Source of the DNA: JAUASV01 sp047605685
Lineage (GTDB): Bacteria; Actinomycetota; Actinomycetes; Actinomycetales; Microbacteriaceae
Direction of reading: 5' to 3'
Assembly: GCA_047605685.1 (NCBI GenBank)
Contig: JASGFF010000007.1
Location: 1 to 53,920, forward strand
Length of the DNA stretch: 53,920 nt
The position numbers were made by a program, and so were the translations under genes. This document shows positions 18,820 to 27,099 of this stretch, piece by piece. A model generated the notes under the pieces. The model did not search any database, was not told where the DNA came from, and worked only from the letters and a program-made list of their open reading frames with translations. Position 1 is the stretch's first letter; every line of letters begins with the position of its first letter.

Positions 18820-19479
18820 ATGGGCACAGCCGACAGCATCGACGCCGCGCCGCTGCGCGTGGCGCTCGTCGACGACCACGAGATCGTGCGCGTCGGCATC
18901 GCCGAGCTGCTCGCGGCGCATCCCTCCGTGCGGGTGGTCGCCTCGACCTCGACCGTCTCCGAGCTGTTCGCCCTCGACGCCCGGCCGCAGCTCGTCGTGC
19001 TGGACCTGCGGCTCAGCGACGGTTCGACGCCGGGCGAGAACGTCGCCGCCATCCGCGATCACGGCCTCGACGCGCTCGTGCTCACCGGCGGGGACGATCC
19101 GCGCCTGGTGCGTTCCGCGGCGCGCGCGGGGGTGCTCGGCGTCATCCGCAAGGCGGCGCCGGCATCGGAGATCGTCGAGGCGCTGCTGCGCGCGGGCTCC
19201 GGCGAGACGGTCGCGACCACCGACTGGGCGGCCGCGCTCGACGCCGACACGGACTTCGCCGACGCGCGACTCAGCACCCGCGAACGGCAGATCCTCGCCC
19301 TGTACGCCTCGGGCGAGAAGGCCCAGGCCGTCGCCTCCAAGACCGGCCTGTCCCGAGACACCGTCTCCAACTACATCAGCCGCATCCGGGTCAAGTACGC
19401 CAACGTCGGCCGGCCGGCCTACACCAAGGTGGACCTGCACCGCCGGGCCGTCGAGGACGGCCTCATGTCCGAGGGCTGA
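18820..19479 (+). CDS. NarL/LuxR-family response regulator
   Basis: Protein of 219 aa. Receiver domain with D18/D19, phospho-acceptor D62 (VVLDLRLSDG) and a K in VIRKAAPA; C-terminal LuxR helix-turn-helix (STRERQILALYASGEKAQAVA, then LSRDTVSNYISRIRVKY). ATG with GGGGGA. Its stop overlaps the kinase start (TGATG). First gene of a three-gene operon. Confidence 0.92.
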   Translation: MGTADSIDAAPLRVALVDDHEIVRVGIAELLAAHPSVRVVASTSTVSELFALDARPQLVVLDLRLSDGSTPGENVAAIRDHGLDALVLTGGDDPRLVRSAARAGVLGVIRKAAPASEIVEALLRAGSGETVATTDWAAALDADTDFADARLSTRERQILALYASGEKAQAVASKTGLSRDTVSNYISRIRVKYANVGRPAYTKVDLHRRAVEDGLMSEG

Positions 19480-20675
19480 TGCTCACCGTCGCCGAGCCCG
19501 CCGCCGGGACCGCGGTGGCCCGGATGACGCGCGTCCTCGTCGCCGGCGCCGCCGGAACCGGCCTCGCCTTCTCGGTGCTCTCGGCGCCCGTCATCGCCCG
19601 GCAGTGGACGCTCTTGCCCGCGGGCTACGCCCTCGGCTCGACGCTCGCTCTCACGCTCGGCCCGGCGCTGCTGCTCGCCCTCGCCTTCTGGGCGCCGCTC
19701 GGGCTGCTGCGCGGCATCGGCCTCGGCTACGTGCTGCTGTACGCCGCCGTGGTGCTCAGCTGGCCGTTCGCCATGCAGTCGGAGCGCATCCCGGACGGCA
19801 CACAGCCCTGGGTCATCAACCTGCTGCCGATGCCGTCGCTGTGCATCGCCGTGGTGCTCACCGAGACCGCCAGCTGGCTGTCGCTGGCGGGGCTCTGGCT
19901 CTCCGTGGGCTGGATGCGCTACCTCGCCGGCGGCGCTGGCTCCCTCGCCGCGGCGCTGCAGAACACGCTGTTCAACGCCACGACGATCTCGGTCTTCGTG
20001 GTGATCGTCTTCGTGACGCTGCGCGCGGGTCGCCAGCGCGACGACGCCGCGCGCGCCACCGTGCAGGATGCGGCGATCGCCGCCGCCGCGCAGGCCCAGG
20101 ACCTCCAACGGGCGCAGGTCGCCGCGCTCACCCATGACGACGTGCTCTCGACGCTGCTCGCGGCGGCGCGCTCGACGGATGCCACGGCGCCCCTCGTGCG
20201 CCGTCACGCCGCCCGGGCCCTCGCCCGCGTCGACGAGCTCGGACGCTCGGACGGCTCCGAGGGCCTGCTCGTCGACAGCGAGGCGCTGCTGTCGCTGCTG
20301 CGCGACACGGCGGCGGCGCTCGCACCGGAGGTGACGGTCGCGGCGCCCGCGCTCGCGCCCGTGTCGCTGCCGAGCGTCGTGGCGCGCACCCTCGCCGAGG
20401 CGACCGCGGAGGCGCTGCGCAACAGCCTGCGGCACGCGCCCGCCGAGGCGGAGCGCACGATCACGCTGCGGGTGACCGCGGGGCACATCGAGGTGGAGGT
20501 GCGCGACGATGGCCCGGGCTTCGACCCCGAGGCGGTGCCGCCCGATCGCTTCGGGCTGCGGTACAGCGTCCGGCACCGGATGTCGCTCGTGCCCGGCGGC
20601 GCGGCGACGATCGAGTCACTGCCGGGGGCGGGCACCGTCGTGCGGCTGCACTGGGATCCCGATGGACAGCGCTGA
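19479..20675 (+). CDS. Histidine kinase (DesK-like) partner of the LuxR regulator
   Basis: Protein of 398 aa. Five or six hydrophobic helices within 17-182, a helical linker rich in Ala and Gln, a candidate phospho-acceptor H219 in ALTHDDVLSTLL (HisKA_3-like but not canonical), and an ATPase domain with N-box EATAEALRNSLRHA (307-320), DDGPGFD (343-349) and FGLRYSVRHRM. The membrane domain may sense a lipid-soluble or membrane signal. Coupled to the regulator upstream and overlapping the next gene by 14 bp. Confidence 0.85.
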   Translation: MLTVAEPAAGTAVARMTRVLVAGAAGTGLAFSVLSAPVIARQWTLLPAGYALGSTLALTLGPALLLALAFWAPLGLLRGIGLGYVLLYAAVVLSWPFAMQSERIPDGTQPWVINLLPMPSLCIAVVLTETASWLSLAGLWLSVGWMRYLAGGAGSLAAALQNTLFNATTISVFVVIVFVTLRAGRQRDDAARATVQDAAIAAAAQAQDLQRAQVAALTHDDVLSTLLAAARSTDATAPLVRRHAARALARVDELGRSDGSEGLLVDSEALLSLLRDTAAALAPEVTVAAPALAPVSLPSVVARTLAEATAEALRNSLRHAPAEAERTITLRVTAGHIEVEVRDDGPGFDPEAVPPDRFGLRYSVRHRMSLVPGGAATIESLPGAGTVVRLHWDPDGQR

Positions 20676-21729
20676 GCGCGGCGGCCGTGGCCGCCCGGCC
20701 CCCGACCGCCCGGCTGCCGACCGCCCGGGTCGTGGCGGCCCCGATGGCGCCGCCGCGGCGATCCTGCGCATCACGAGCTCCGGCGGGCGGGTGCTGCTCG
20801 TCTGCTTCCTCGGCGCCGAGCTCGTGCTCGCCACGGCGAACCTCGGTGCCGTGCAAGCGCCGTGGCCGGTCTTCGCGGCCTTCTGGCTCGTGTCGCTCGG
20901 CGCCGTGCTCGTCACCCTCGTCCCCGATGACCGGCTGCCGACGCCGAACGCCCTCGCGGTCGTCGCCGCGACGAGCGCCGCGACAGCGGTGGCCACCTGG
21001 AACATGCCGGTCGAGCCGGTGGCCGGATATGCCAGCTGGCACCTCGGCGCCGTCACGTTCGTGCTGCTGTTCCTCGGCATGTGGGGCAGGATCGCGCTCG
21101 CCTGGTGCGGCTTCGCGATCGTGACCGGCATCACCCTGCTCTGGACGCTCACCGCGGGCGGCGGCGAGACCTACCTGCTCGCCCTCGTGCCGAACCAGGG
21201 CGGCACGCTGCTCGTCGGCACCCTGTTCGCGATCGGGCTGCGGCACACCAGCAGGCGGATCGCCGAGCTGCACCTCGAGCAGGCGATGATCACCGCCACG
21301 GAGTCCGCGACCCGCGCCGCCGCCGAGGAGCGGATGCAGCAGGCCGCCCGTCTCGACGCGATCGCCCGACCCGCCCTCGAGCGCATCATCGACGAGCGCC
21401 CCTACACCGCGGCCGAGCGCGAGACCTGGATGCGCCTCGAGGCCGCCATCCGCGACCAGCTGCGGGCCACCGTGCTCGTGTCCTCCGAGCTGAGCGCCGC
21501 GGCCGAGGAGGCGCGCCGACGCGGCGTCGAGGTGACGCTGCTCGACGACAGCGCCGGCTCCATCGCCTCGGCCTCCGATCGTGAGCGCGTGGTGGGGGCG
21601 ATCGTCGCCGAGCTGCGCGCCGTCCGCTCGGGCCGCCTGGTCGGCCGCCTGCTGCCGCCCGGCCGCGGGCAGCTCGCCACGATCGTCGTCGACGAGGACG
21701 GCGCAGAGAGCCGGCACATCGACGTGTGA
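20662..21729 (+). CDS. Degenerate histidine-kinase-like membrane protein
   Basis: Protein of 355 aa. A basic/Pro-rich lead of about 35 residues, six hydrophobic helices (about 40-205), a long helical segment (RHTSRRIAELHLEQAM and onward) and a C-terminal domain with the layout of a kinase core: EAAIRDQLRATVLV, then ARRRGVEVTLLDD. No phospho-acceptor His block and no N, G1 or G2 boxes are seen, so it is probably catalytically dead and may regulate the active kinase beside it. The start ATG lies inside the kinase gene. Confidence 0.75.
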   Translation: MDSAERGGRGRPAPDRPAADRPGRGGPDGAAAAILRITSSGGRVLLVCFLGAELVLATANLGAVQAPWPVFAAFWLVSLGAVLVTLVPDDRLPTPNALAVVAATSAATAVATWNMPVEPVAGYASWHLGAVTFVLLFLGMWGRIALAWCGFAIVTGITLLWTLTAGGGETYLLALVPNQGGTLLVGTLFAIGLRHTSRRIAELHLEQAMITATESATRAAAEERMQQAARLDAIARPALERIIDERPYTAAERETWMRLEAAIRDQLRATVLVSSELSAAAEEARRRGVEVTLLDDSAGSIASASDRERVVGAIVAELRAVRSGRLVGRLLPPGRGQLATIVVDEDGAESRHIDV

Positions 21730-21790
21730 GCGCCCGCGCCGGCCACGGGCACCGGGGCGGGCACACCGGCGGCGGGCACGGATCGGACTG

Positions 21791-21864
21791 TAGCGAGGGC
21801 GGGACTCGAACCCGCGACACCACGATTATGAGCCGTGTGCTCTAACCACCTGAGCTACCCCGCC
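21791..21864 (-). tRNA. tRNA-Met (CAU), elongator type
   Basis: 74-nt cloverleaf; acceptor GGCGGGG / CCTCGCT with two G-U pairs, anticodon loop CTCATAA, T-arm GCGGGTTCGAGTCCCGC, discriminator A. It lacks the three G-C pairs of initiator anticodon stems. A lysidine-modified tRNA-Ile2 cannot be fully excluded. Confidence 0.9.
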
Positions 21865-21890
21865 GGGCGCCTCCCGGTGCTGGAGGCGAG

Positions 21891-21962
21891 AGCCCCCTGT
21901 GGGAATCGGACCCACTGCCTCTTCCTTACCAAGGAAGTGCTCTACCAATGAGCTAAGGGGGC
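21891..21962 (-). tRNA. tRNA-Thr (GGU)
   Basis: 72-nt cloverleaf; acceptor GCCCCCT / AGGGGGC, anticodon loop TTGGTAA, discriminator U. 26 bases upstream of tRNA-Met in the same direction, so probably co-transcribed. Confidence 0.96.
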
Positions 21963-21999
21963 GAGCGCAACGGGTCCGAGCCCGTTTTGGCACCAGAGC

Positions 22000-22005
22000 A
22001 CTGTA
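22000..22005 (-). promoter_or_regulatory. -10 box of the tRNA-Thr/tRNA-Met unit
   Basis: TACAGT on the minus strand, 37 bases before tRNA-Thr; no clear -35. It is back to back with TACCGT (22023-22028) of the next gene. Confidence 0.45.
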
Positions 22006-22034
22006 GCATCCGGCCGCTGGGCTACCGTGCGTGC

Positions 22035-22388
22035 ATGGGACGCTTCGAGACCGAGGCGGCGAGCGCCGCCTTCGACGCGGTCGCCGCCCATTTCGCGGGC
22101 CGTCTCGACGTCGGGATGATGATGGGGCGCCGGACCCTCCGTGACGGCGGCCGGATGATCGCCTGCCTCGACGCGGACGGCCTCGGCATCCGCCTCGGGC
22201 GCGGCACCCCGGTCATCGAGCAGGCGCTCGCCGTGCCGGGCGCAACCCTGTTCGCCCCGGGACGCTCGGCCCCGTTCCGCGACTGGGCGAGCCTTCCGAC
22301 GGCGCAGCGGGACCGGTGGGCGGAGTTCGTCGAGCGCGCGCTCAGCGCGCCGCCGGCGGCGTCACCCCGGGCAGCCGCCAGGCGCTGA
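22035..22388 (+). CDS. TfoX N-terminal-domain-like protein
   Basis: Protein of 117 aa. The pattern MGRRTLRDGGRMIACL, then an RLGRG segment, ATLFAPGR and PFRDWASLP, resembles the small TfoX/Sxy-N or YjbR-like proteins common in Actinobacteria (function unknown). The ATG follows TACCGT by six bases and has no Shine-Dalgarno, so a leaderless start is likely. Its 3' end overlaps the convergent GH13 gene by 47 bp. Confidence 0.65.
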   Translation: MGRFETEAASAAFDAVAAHFAGRLDVGMMMGRRTLRDGGRMIACLDADGLGIRLGRGTPVIEQALAVPGATLFAPGRSAPFRDWASLPTAQRDRWAEFVERALSAPPAASPRAAARR

Positions 22389-24198
22389 ACGACGGCCCGG
22401 GGCCGGCGATCTCGAGGCCGGCCGGGCCGCGCGCCGCCACCGCCTCGCCGACGAGCGGCACCGGCTCCCCCGCCACCGCGTGCGGCGGCAGCGTCAGCGC
22501 GAAACCGCTGCGGGCCGCGACGACGAGCACGCTCTCGGCATCCGTCTCGCGCACGAAGGCGAGAAGTTCGTCGCCGGCGTGCAGCCAGCGCATCCCGCCA
22601 CCGCTGAGCGCCGGATGCTCGCGCCGCAGCCCGATGAGCGAGCGGTACAGCGCGAACGCCGCCGAGGCCTCCGAGTCGGGGTCGTCCAGGGCCGCCCAGG
22701 GGATCGGCGTGCGGGAGTGCTCGCCGTCCTCGCCGAGGAGCGCGAACTCGTCGCCGGCGAACACGACCGGGATGCCGGGCAGCGTCACCGACAGCCCCAG
22801 CGCGACCGGCACGACGCCCGGCAGCGCGTGGGTACGAAACCGCGGGGTGTCGTGGGTGTCGAGCGCGTTCATCAGCTGCAGCCGCACCCGCCAGGGCACC
22901 GGTGCGGTGAAGCGTCGGTGCGCCTCGAGGAACTGCTCGGCGCTCAGCGGCGGGATGACGCCGAGCGGCATCCCCAGCCCGCCGACGGCCGGCGCGCTCG
23001 GCCGGCACAGCCAGCTCCACACCGGCCGGGTGAAGTTCGCGTAGGTCATCGCACCGTGCCAGGCGTCGCCCTGGAAGTCGGCGGTGGCGTCGTTGGTGGA
23101 CTCGCCGAGCAGGATCGTGTCGGGGTTCACCTCGATCATCGTGCGCCGGATGGTGCGGCGCACGCTCTCGTTGAGGTCCTCGTCGAGGTAGCGGCCGGTC
23201 ATGTTGGCGACGTCGATGCGCCAGCCGTCCAGCCGGTATGGCGGCCGCAGCCACTTCGCGACGACCGAGTCGGCGCCCTCGATGAAGCGACGGCGCAGCT
23301 CCGCGGAGTTCCAGTTGAACTTCGGCAGGCTCGGCACGCCGAGCCAGGCCTCGTAGGAGCGCTGCTCGTCGTCGTGCCAGTAGTAGAAGTCGCTCTCCGG
23401 GGCGCCCGGGCTGAGGTGGGATGCCCGGAACCACTCGTGCGCGTCGCCGGAGTGGTTGGAGGTGAGGTCGCCGATCACGCCGAGGCCGGCCCGGTGCGCG
23501 GCCTCCACCAGGCGCACGAGCGCCTCCTCGCCGCCGAGCAGCGGGTCGACCGCGTCGAAGGAGAGCGCGTCGTAGCGATGGTTCGACTGCGCAGGGAACA
23601 CCGGGGTGAGGTAGATGACGGTGGCCCCGAGCGCGCTCACGTGGTCGAGGTGCTCCCGGATGCCGTCGAGGTCGCCGCCGTAGAACTGGCGCGCGGTGGA
23701 GGGGCCGGTGTGCACGACCTCGTCGTGCCAGGCCGCGGGCTCGGCCCAGGCCGGCGGCTCCCGCCCGTCCGCGGCCGCCGAGCGCGCGAAGCGGTCCGGG
23801 AAGATCTGGTACAGCACCGTCTCCTTCGCCCAGGGCGGCGGCGGCGGATGTGTGACGAGCTTGAAGTCCTCGCTGTCGAGGGTCTCGGTCCAGGACAGGC
23901 CGGCGGCGTTGAGCCAGCCGATCCGGCCGTCGGCGAGCTCGATCAGGAACCGGTAGCCGTGCACCGGGTTCTCCACGGTGAGCTCGGCCTGCCACCACTG
24001 CCAGCCCTCGACCTCGCCGATCGGGGCGGCGACGGTGTAGCGCGGCTCGCGGTTCGGGTTGGAGCGGGTGTGGATGCTGCGCACCGGCCCGAAGCCGTTC
24101 GGCACCCGCAGGCGCACCCGCACCGTCTCGCCGAGCTCCGGCGCGTCCGTCGAGACGTACAGCGGCGAGCCGTCGTGGTGCGGAAGCAGCTCGGCCAT
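22342..24198 (-). CDS. GH13 glucosidase, neopullulanase/cyclomaltodextrinase type
   Basis: Protein of 618 aa. An N-terminal beta-sandwich (about 1-120) precedes the (beta/alpha)8 barrel starting at VLYQIFPDRFA. Catalytic residues are nucleophile D329 (DGWRIDVANMTG), acid/base E366 (LLGEST) and D450 (LDTHDTPR), with region I DLTSNH. The N-terminal domain and the MPKLN-like LPKFN element fit enzymes that split maltodextrins, cyclodextrins or pullulan. No signal peptide, so cytoplasmic. Divergent from another GH13 gene 88 bp away. Confidence 0.87.
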   Translation of the reverse strand: MAELLPHHDGSPLYVSTDAPELGETVRVRLRVPNGFGPVRSIHTRSNPNREPRYTVAAPIGEVEGWQWWQAELTVENPVHGYRFLIELADGRIGWLNAAGLSWTETLDSEDFKLVTHPPPPPWAKETVLYQIFPDRFARSAAADGREPPAWAEPAAWHDEVVHTGPSTARQFYGGDLDGIREHLDHVSALGATVIYLTPVFPAQSNHRYDALSFDAVDPLLGGEEALVRLVEAAHRAGLGVIGDLTSNHSGDAHEWFRASHLSPGAPESDFYYWHDDEQRSYEAWLGVPSLPKFNWNSAELRRRFIEGADSVVAKWLRPPYRLDGWRIDVANMTGRYLDEDLNESVRRTIRRTMIEVNPDTILLGESTNDATADFQGDAWHGAMTYANFTRPVWSWLCRPSAPAVGGLGMPLGVIPPLSAEQFLEAHRRFTAPVPWRVRLQLMNALDTHDTPRFRTHALPGVVPVALGLSVTLPGIPVVFAGDEFALLGEDGEHSRTPIPWAALDDPDSEASAAFALYRSLIGLRREHPALSGGGMRWLHAGDELLAFVRETDAESVLVVAARSGFALTLPPHAVAGEPVPLVGEAVAARGPAGLEIAGPGPSFSAWRLPGVTPPAAR

Positions 24199-24285
24199 GG
24201 CCGCGAGCGTAGCGCCGGGCGGTTTCGGCGCGGTTTCGCTCGGCGTGGGCGCGGGCCGGCGACCGGGCTCCCTAGGCTGGAGCGT

Positions 24286-25971
24286 GTGAGCACGGTCCCC
24301 GACGGCGCCGAGTGGTGGCGCACCGCTGTCATCTACCAGATCTATCCGCGCAGCTTCGCCGACGCGAACGGCGACGGCATCGGCGACCTGCCCGGCATCA
24401 CCCGCCGGCTGCCGGCCCTCGCCGAGCTGGGCGTCGACGCGATCTGGCTCTCGCCGTTCTACACCAGCCCCCAGCACGACGCCGGCTACGACGTGGCCGA
24501 CTACTGCGACGTCGACCCGCGCTTCGGCACGCTCGCCGACTTCGACGCGATGCTCGCCGCCGCCCACGGCCTCGGCCTGCGCGTCATCGTCGACCTGGTG
24601 CCGAACCACTCCTCGATCGACCACCCCTGGTTCCGCGAGGCCCTCGCCGCCGCACCCGGCAGCCCGGAGCGGGCCCGCTACCTGTTCCGCGACGGCCGCG
24701 GCGAGGCGGGCGAGCTGCCGCCGAACAACTGGGAGAGCGTCTTCGGCGGCCCCGCGTGGACGCGGGTCGAGGACGGCAGCTGGTACCTGCACCTGTTCGA
24801 CTCCTCGCAGCCGGACCTCGACTGGGGAAACCCCTGGGTGCGGGAGCGGTTCCGCGACATCCTGCGCTTCTGGCTCGACCGCGGCGTCGACGGCTTCCGG
24901 GTGGATGTCGCCCACGGCCTGGTCAAGGCGGCGGGCCTGCCGGACTGGACGCCCCCGGAGCACGGCGGCTCGATGGGCGGCGGTGCGGCGGGCCTTCCCG
25001 GCGTGCCGCTGGAGGAGGAGCTCGAGGTGCGCTTCGACGAGCCGCCGGTCTCGCCGTACTGGGCGCAGGAGGGGGTGCACGAGATCTACCGCGACTGGCG
25101 CGCCGTGCTCGCCGGCTACGGGGGCGAGCGCGTGCTGTGCGCCGAGGCCTGGGTGGAGCCGCTCACGAAGCTCGCGCTCTGGGTGCGCCCAGACGAGATG
25201 CACCAGGCGTTCAACTTCAGCTACCTGGAGACGCCCTGGGATGCCGCCGCGCTGCGCCGCGTGATCGACGACTCGATCGCCGCCTTCGGCACGGTCGGCG
25301 CGCCGAGCACCTGGGTGCTCTCGAACCACGACGTGGTGCGGCACGCCTCCCGGCTGGCGCTCGGCGCGGAGAACCCCCAGGGCACCGGCATCGGGCCGCG
25401 CTCGCCCGGCCTGCCCGACGAGGCCCTCGGGCTGCGGCGGGCGCGCGCCGCGACATCCGTGATGCTCGCGCTGCCCGGCAGCGCCTACCTCTACCAGGGC
25501 GAGGAGCTCGGCCTGCCGGAGGTCGTTGACCTGCCCGACGAGGCCCGGCAGGACCCCACCTGGTTCCGCACCGGCGGCGAGAAGTACGGTCGGGACGGAT
25601 GCCGGGTGCCGATCCCCTGGCAGGCGGATGCCCCGGCCTACGGCTTCAACGACACCGGGGCGAGCTGGCTGCCGCAGCCGGACGGCTGGGCGCCGCTCGC
25701 GCGCGACGCCCAGGAGGGCGTGCCGGGCTCGACGCTCGAGCTGTACCGGACGCTGCTGCGCGAGCGGGCCGCGCGCGGCCTCGCCACGGGCGGGGTGGAC
25801 TGGCTGCCGGGCTTCGACGAGCGGGTGATCGCCTTCGCGAACGGCGGCGTGACCGTCGTGGCGAACCTCTCGGCCGCGCCGGTGGCGCTGCCCGCGGGGC
25901 CGGTGCTGCTGGCGAGCGCGCCGCTCGAGGACGGGCTGCTGCCGCCGGATGCGACCGCCTGGCTCGAGTAG
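24286..25971 (+). CDS. GH13 alpha-glucosidase (oligo-1,6-glucosidase family)
   Basis: Protein of 561 aa. Starts WWRTAVIYQIYPRSFADANG, the mark of GH13 subfamilies with alpha-glucosidases and trehalose-type enzymes. Region I DLVPNHSS, nucleophile D207 (GFRVDVAHGL), acid/base E287 (LCAEAW), D349 (SNHD). A Gly-rich insertion follows the nucleophile strand (about 215-250). Probably cleaves short alpha-glucosides in the cytoplasm. GTG start seven bases after TAGGCT (24273-24278), a leaderless-type promoter; the divergent GH13 gene suggests shared maltodextrin metabolism. Confidence 0.87.
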   Translation: MSTVPDGAEWWRTAVIYQIYPRSFADANGDGIGDLPGITRRLPALAELGVDAIWLSPFYTSPQHDAGYDVADYCDVDPRFGTLADFDAMLAAAHGLGLRVIVDLVPNHSSIDHPWFREALAAAPGSPERARYLFRDGRGEAGELPPNNWESVFGGPAWTRVEDGSWYLHLFDSSQPDLDWGNPWVRERFRDILRFWLDRGVDGFRVDVAHGLVKAAGLPDWTPPEHGGSMGGGAAGLPGVPLEEELEVRFDEPPVSPYWAQEGVHEIYRDWRAVLAGYGGERVLCAEAWVEPLTKLALWVRPDEMHQAFNFSYLETPWDAAALRRVIDDSIAAFGTVGAPSTWVLSNHDVVRHASRLALGAENPQGTGIGPRSPGLPDEALGLRRARAATSVMLALPGSAYLYQGEELGLPEVVDLPDEARQDPTWFRTGGEKYGRDGCRVPIPWQADAPAYGFNDTGASWLPQPDGWAPLARDAQEGVPGSTLELYRTLLRERAARGLATGGVDWLPGFDERVIAFANGGVTVVANLSAAPVALPAGPVLLASAPLEDGLLPPDATAWLE

Positions 25972-25974
25972 CTC

Positions 25975-26050
25975 ATCGGTTGTGCAGGAGTATCGGCCAA
26001 GTCAATGCGAAATTGCGGCCTTGAGGCACGTTTTCTCCTGCACAACCGAT
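25975..26050. repeat. Interspersed palindromic element, copy 1 (76 bp)
   Basis: Perfect 16-bp inverted ends, ATCGGTTGTGCAGGAG and its complement, around a 44-bp core. The same ends occur at 50267-50341 with an unrelated core. It lies between two convergent genes, three bases after a stop codon. Confidence 0.85.
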
Positions 26051-26109
26051 CTCGGCACAACCGATCTCGGCACAACCGATCTCGGCACAACCGATCTCGA
26101 ACCGATGAG
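26051..26109. repeat. Tandem 15-bp repeats attached to the palindromic element
   Basis: CTCGGCACAACCGAT occurs three times exactly (26051-26065, 26066-26080, 26081-26095), then a shortened copy to 26109. Each unit ends with the terminal CACAACCGAT of the adjacent element, so the array looks like slipped copies of its right end. Confidence 0.85.
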
Positions 26110-26117
26110 CGCGGCGG

Positions 26118-26975
26118 CTACCGGGCGTTCTCGGTCAGCCAGGCGTAGGGGTCGACGGCGACGCCCTCGATGTGGATCTCCAGGTGCATGTTCGGCCCGG
26201 TGACGGTGCCGGTCGAGCCGACCTTGCCGACGAGCTGCCCCACCGTGACGGTGTCGCCGGCCTTGAGCGGGCTCGAGTTCGACTCCAGGTGCCCGTAGAC
26301 GCTCGTGATGTGCTGCCCGTCGATGACGTGGTCGATGATCACCTCGTTGCCGAGCCCCGAGTTCGAGACGATGACCGACTCGACCACGCCCGCCGCGATC
26401 GAGTAGGTCGGCACGCCCTCGCCCGGGGTGAAGTCGAGACCCTTGTGGAACGTCGAGCAGCCCGAGCAGGGCGAGACGCGATAGCCGAAGCCGTCGCTGA
26501 GCGTCGTCGCGTAGGGGAACGGCCAGCGCACCGAGCCGGTCGTCGGCGTGAAGGTGCTGCCGCTCGTGCTGGCCGCCGACTGCGCCGCCTGCACCTCGAC
26601 GGCGGACTCCGACGAGAACTCCGCCCGTTCGGCGGGGGCGTCCTGCACGCCGTCATCGACGACGATCGTCTGCCCGTCGATGAGCGCCGTGTAACCGGAT
26701 GCCGATGTCGCGTCGGTGCCGGAGACGAAGGCGCTCGCCGGCACGGAGGTGCCCACGGCGAGCGCGAGCACCGCCAGCAGCGCCGCCGCCGAGAACAGGC
26801 GGCGGCGCAGCATCCGTCCGATGCCCTCGGCCCCGGCGCGCGCCGACATCGCCCCGGCACGCGTCGCGATCGGGCGCGCCGGGGCGCCCGCGCGATCGCG
26901 AAGAGCGCGGCGCGTCAGTGGGATGAGCTGCCCGGGGATGGGCTGCTCGGCGATGGGCTGCTCGGAGGCCGTCAT
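26118..26975 (-). CDS. M23 peptidase-domain (LytM) envelope protein
   Basis: Protein of 285 aa. A long basic/Ala-rich cytoplasmic lead (about 60 aa), one membrane anchor or signal segment (LFSAAALLAVLALAVGTSVP), a linker, and a C-terminal M23 domain with the zinc ligands in FHKGLDF and NMHLEIHI plus YGHLES. It is predicted to cut peptidoglycan cross-bridges or to activate another hydrolase. ATG at 26975 chosen because TAGCCT ends 10 bases upstream, which leaves the earlier in-frame GTG outside the transcript. Confidence 0.85.
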   Translation of the reverse strand: MTASEQPIAEQPIPGQLIPLTRRALRDRAGAPARPIATRAGAMSARAGAEGIGRMLRRRLFSAAALLAVLALAVGTSVPASAFVSGTDATSASGYTALIDGQTIVVDDGVQDAPAERAEFSSESAVEVQAAQSAASTSGSTFTPTTGSVRWPFPYATTLSDGFGYRVSPCSGCSTFHKGLDFTPGEGVPTYSIAAGVVESVIVSNSGLGNEVIIDHVIDGQHITSVYGHLESNSSPLKAGDTVTVGQLVGKVGSTGTVTGPNMHLEIHIEGVAVDPYAWLTENAR

Positions 26976-27018
26976 GGGTGCGTCCAGGCTACCCACCCCG
27001 GCCGCGCGGGCAAAGCGC

Positions 27019-27066
27019 GAGCTCCCCGGCCTCGACCGCAGTGATGCGGACGAGGCCGGGGAGCTC
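27019..27066. terminator. Long hairpin terminator after the secreted Ig-like protein
   Basis: Perfect 16-bp stem (GAGCTCCCCGGCCTCG and complement), an A-A mismatch, then five more pairs and a GTGA loop. One of the longest stems in the window. Confidence 0.85.
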
Positions 27067-27099
27067 AGCGGTGCTGCCCGAGAAGGCTGCCGAGGCCGC

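Noticed and set aside
21791..21864. Initiator tRNA-fMet
   Set aside because: Anticodon stem lacks the three consecutive G-C pairs, and position 1 pairs (G-U) with position 72.
22480..24285. A long upstream extension of the GH13 gene at 24286
   Set aside because: It would run antisense to the other GH13 gene; the GTG at 24286 has a promoter box at the right distance and the GH13 fold begins directly after it.
26051..26109. Short regular repeats resembling a CRISPR array
   Set aside because: Units are directly adjacent with no spacers, only 15 bp long, and no cas genes are present.
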